Origin: an uncultured Selenomonadales bacterium
Lineage (GTDB): Bacteria; Bacillota; Negativicutes; Selenomonadales; Selenomonadaceae
Direction: 5' to 3'
NCBI GenBank assembly: GCA_900315155.1
Contig: OMYB01000003.1
Coordinates: forward strand, 1 to 64,000
DNA: 64,000 nucleotides
In this document: positions 63,057 through 64,000 of the stretch, piece by piece
Position numbering within the stretch: the first letter of the stretch is position 1
Layout of the letters: every line of letters begins with the position of its first letter
Made by a program: the position numbers and the translations under genes
Notes under the pieces: model-generated
The model's input: only the letters and a program-made list of their open reading frames with translations
What the model was told of the DNA's origin: nothing
Databases searched by the model: none

Positions 63057-63382
63057 ATAATCAGGGCTCCGGCACCGGCTGCGATGCTGAAGCCATACAT
63101 CATATTGCTCAGAGGTACGGCATACCGTCCGTTTCCCTCCCGGACGAGAGGGCGCAGAAGGTATGCGAGGAAGGCCGCGCAGAACAAGCTGAGCGGCACA
63201 TCCCAGGTCGCTAGACCATAGAGCAGCAAAGCGGCAGCCAAAACAGCTCCCGTCGCTTCCCCGCGTGTCAGGCCCGGCTTTTTCGGTTGGGGATGCAGCA
63301 GCGGATCGTGTGCTGCACGGCTCAGTGGCAGACCGAACTCGTCCCGGTCATCGCCCTCCTCGTGAAACCAACGATAATACAT
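63044..63382 (-). CDS. Small membrane protein of unknown function
   Basis: About 112 residues: a hydrophilic N-terminus (MYYRWFHEEGDDRDEFGLPLSRAAHDPLLHPQPKK), then three hydrophobic segments (about 46-62, 64-78 and 92-112), ending GAGALIMAFL. No family recognised. AGGAG lies 9 nt before the ATG at 63382; the longer frame to 63535 overlaps the amidase gene and is rejected. It follows the amidase by 17 nt and likely shares its transcript. Confidence 0.72.
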   Translation of the reverse strand: MYYRWFHEEGDDRDEFGLPLSRAAHDPLLHPQPKKPGLTRGEATGAVLAAALLLYGLATWDVPLSLFCAAFLAYLLRPLVREGNGRYAVPLSNMMYGFSIAAGAGALIMAFL

Positions 63383-63399
63383 ACTGCTCATCTCCTTCC

Positions 63400-63993
63400 T
63401 TAATACATACCCCGCGCCCCCGCAATGATTTCGGTCAGACGTGCGTAGAGATTGGCACCAGGACAAGCCGTCGCATTGTAGTCCCTGTGTCCGAAGATCG
63501 TCCGCGGCCCCGGCAGAATCCCGTAATACCGGCAAACCGCCGCCACAAGGCGCTGTGCCGAATCCATCTGGGCATCCGTCGGCTCGGCAATCTCGAAGTT
63601 CCCTACGATGTTGATGCCGATCGTGTGGTTATTCTGTCCATAGCAGTGCGCACCGATCGTCCCCATCGGCCTCCCCTGTTCGATGGTTCCATCCTTACGA
63701 ATCAGGAAATGATACCCGATGCCCGACCAGCCATTGGCCAGGTGCCACTGATGAACCGTCTCCGCCGATACATCCGCATCCGTATTGCCGATATGGTGGA
63801 TAATCACCGCATCCGTCCTGCTCCGGTTCGTGAGCGAGCGAAAGTCTAAGTTCGTCTGCCGCACGGCAACGCCGGGAAGCTCTTGCCCCGTGTTCCAGGA
63901 CGCTTCTGCCATACGCTGCAGCGCAAACTCCGGCATGACCGCCAGCCCCGCACCGAGGGAAAAAACATTTCGTAAAAAATCTCTGCGTTTCAA
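63400..63993 (-). CDS. N-acetylmuramoyl-L-alanine amidase (Amidase_2/PGRP fold) with Tat-like signal
   Basis: 197 residues visible. KRRDFLRNVFSLGAGLAVMPEFALQ looks like a twin-arginine signal. The zinc amidase domain follows: VIIHHIGNTDAD, WSGIGYHFLIRKDGTIEQGRP, AHCYGQNNHTIGINIVGNFE, and GHRDYNATACPGANLY with the last zinc His and Cys. It cleaves the amide bond between muramic acid and the peptide in peptidoglycan. The first visible codon is TTG at 63993; the true start may lie beyond the window, so the gene may be partial. Confidence 0.88.
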   Translation of the reverse strand: MKRRDFLRNVFSLGAGLAVMPEFALQRMAEASWNTGQELPGVAVRQTNLDFRSLTNRSRTDAVIIHHIGNTDADVSAETVHQWHLANGWSGIGYHFLIRKDGTIEQGRPMGTIGAHCYGQNNHTIGINIVGNFEIAEPTDAQMDSAQRLVAAVCRYYGILPGPRTIFGHRDYNATACPGANLYARLTEIIAGARGMY

Positions 63994-64000
63994 AAGAATC

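Overview
The window looks like a chromosomal segment of a Gram-negative Firmicute of the class Negativicutes, most likely Selenomonadaceae (Selenomonas/Mitsuokella-like). This is inferred from protein character, the high-GC third codon positions, a complete clostridial-type glycogen operon with glgC and glgD, a T-box leader, and strong AGGAGG-type ribosome binding sites. No tRNA, rRNA or CRISPR array was seen.

Layout. (1) 1-7.0 kb: a three-gene minus-strand operon (PD-(D/E)XK nuclease with zinc ribbon, DinG-like iron-sulfur helicase, PIWI-RE protein). It matches the predicted pPIWI-RE conflict system and is the most exciting element here. (2) 7.2-13.6 kb: two divergent, very large c-di-GMP turnover proteins. 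(3) 13.7-18.4 kb: SbmA/YddA-like ABC transporter with a small coiled-coil membrane protein, an amino acid permease, and a YigZ/IMPACT protein. (4) 18.5-28.4 kb: two adjacent minus-strand operons that together carry sulfate to homocysteine: sulfate importer (Sbp, CysT, CysW, CysA), AprAB-like APS reductase, then a thiocarboxylate relay (HcyS-like carrier, HcyF-like E1, HcyD-like JAMM protease, siroheme sulfite reductase, TusA-like protein, MetY). Both operons start at near-consensus promoters sharing the same 24-bp operator-like element. A Fur-family regulator follows.

(5) 29.4-38.9 kb: a second defence island, a type I restriction-modification system (HsdM, HsdS, HsdR) led by a DUF262/DUF1524 GmrSD-like protein and trailed by a GIY-YIG/DUF4357 protein and a small unknown protein. 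(6) 38.9-43.0 kb: a decay zone with remnants of a transposase-like nuclease, HicAB, YibE/F, DJ-1, a PPOx-family protein, an insertion sequence end and a 2H phosphoesterase, plus a frameshifted secreted phosphoesterase. (7) 43.2-46.4 kb: serA (behind a T-box) and serC, divergently transcribed serine synthesis genes. (8) 46.5-50.5 kb: a diguanylate cyclase, a DUF4127 protein, an unknown protein and a DUF2225 protein. (9) 50.7-62.8 kb: glycogen operon glgC-glgD-glgP-glgB-glgA plus a GH13-GH77 fusion. (10) 63.0-64.0 kb: a small membrane protein and an N-acetylmuramoyl-L-alanine amidase at the window edge.

Function calls come from motif and family recognition by eye. No database search was run, and start codons were chosen from visible ribosome binding sites.
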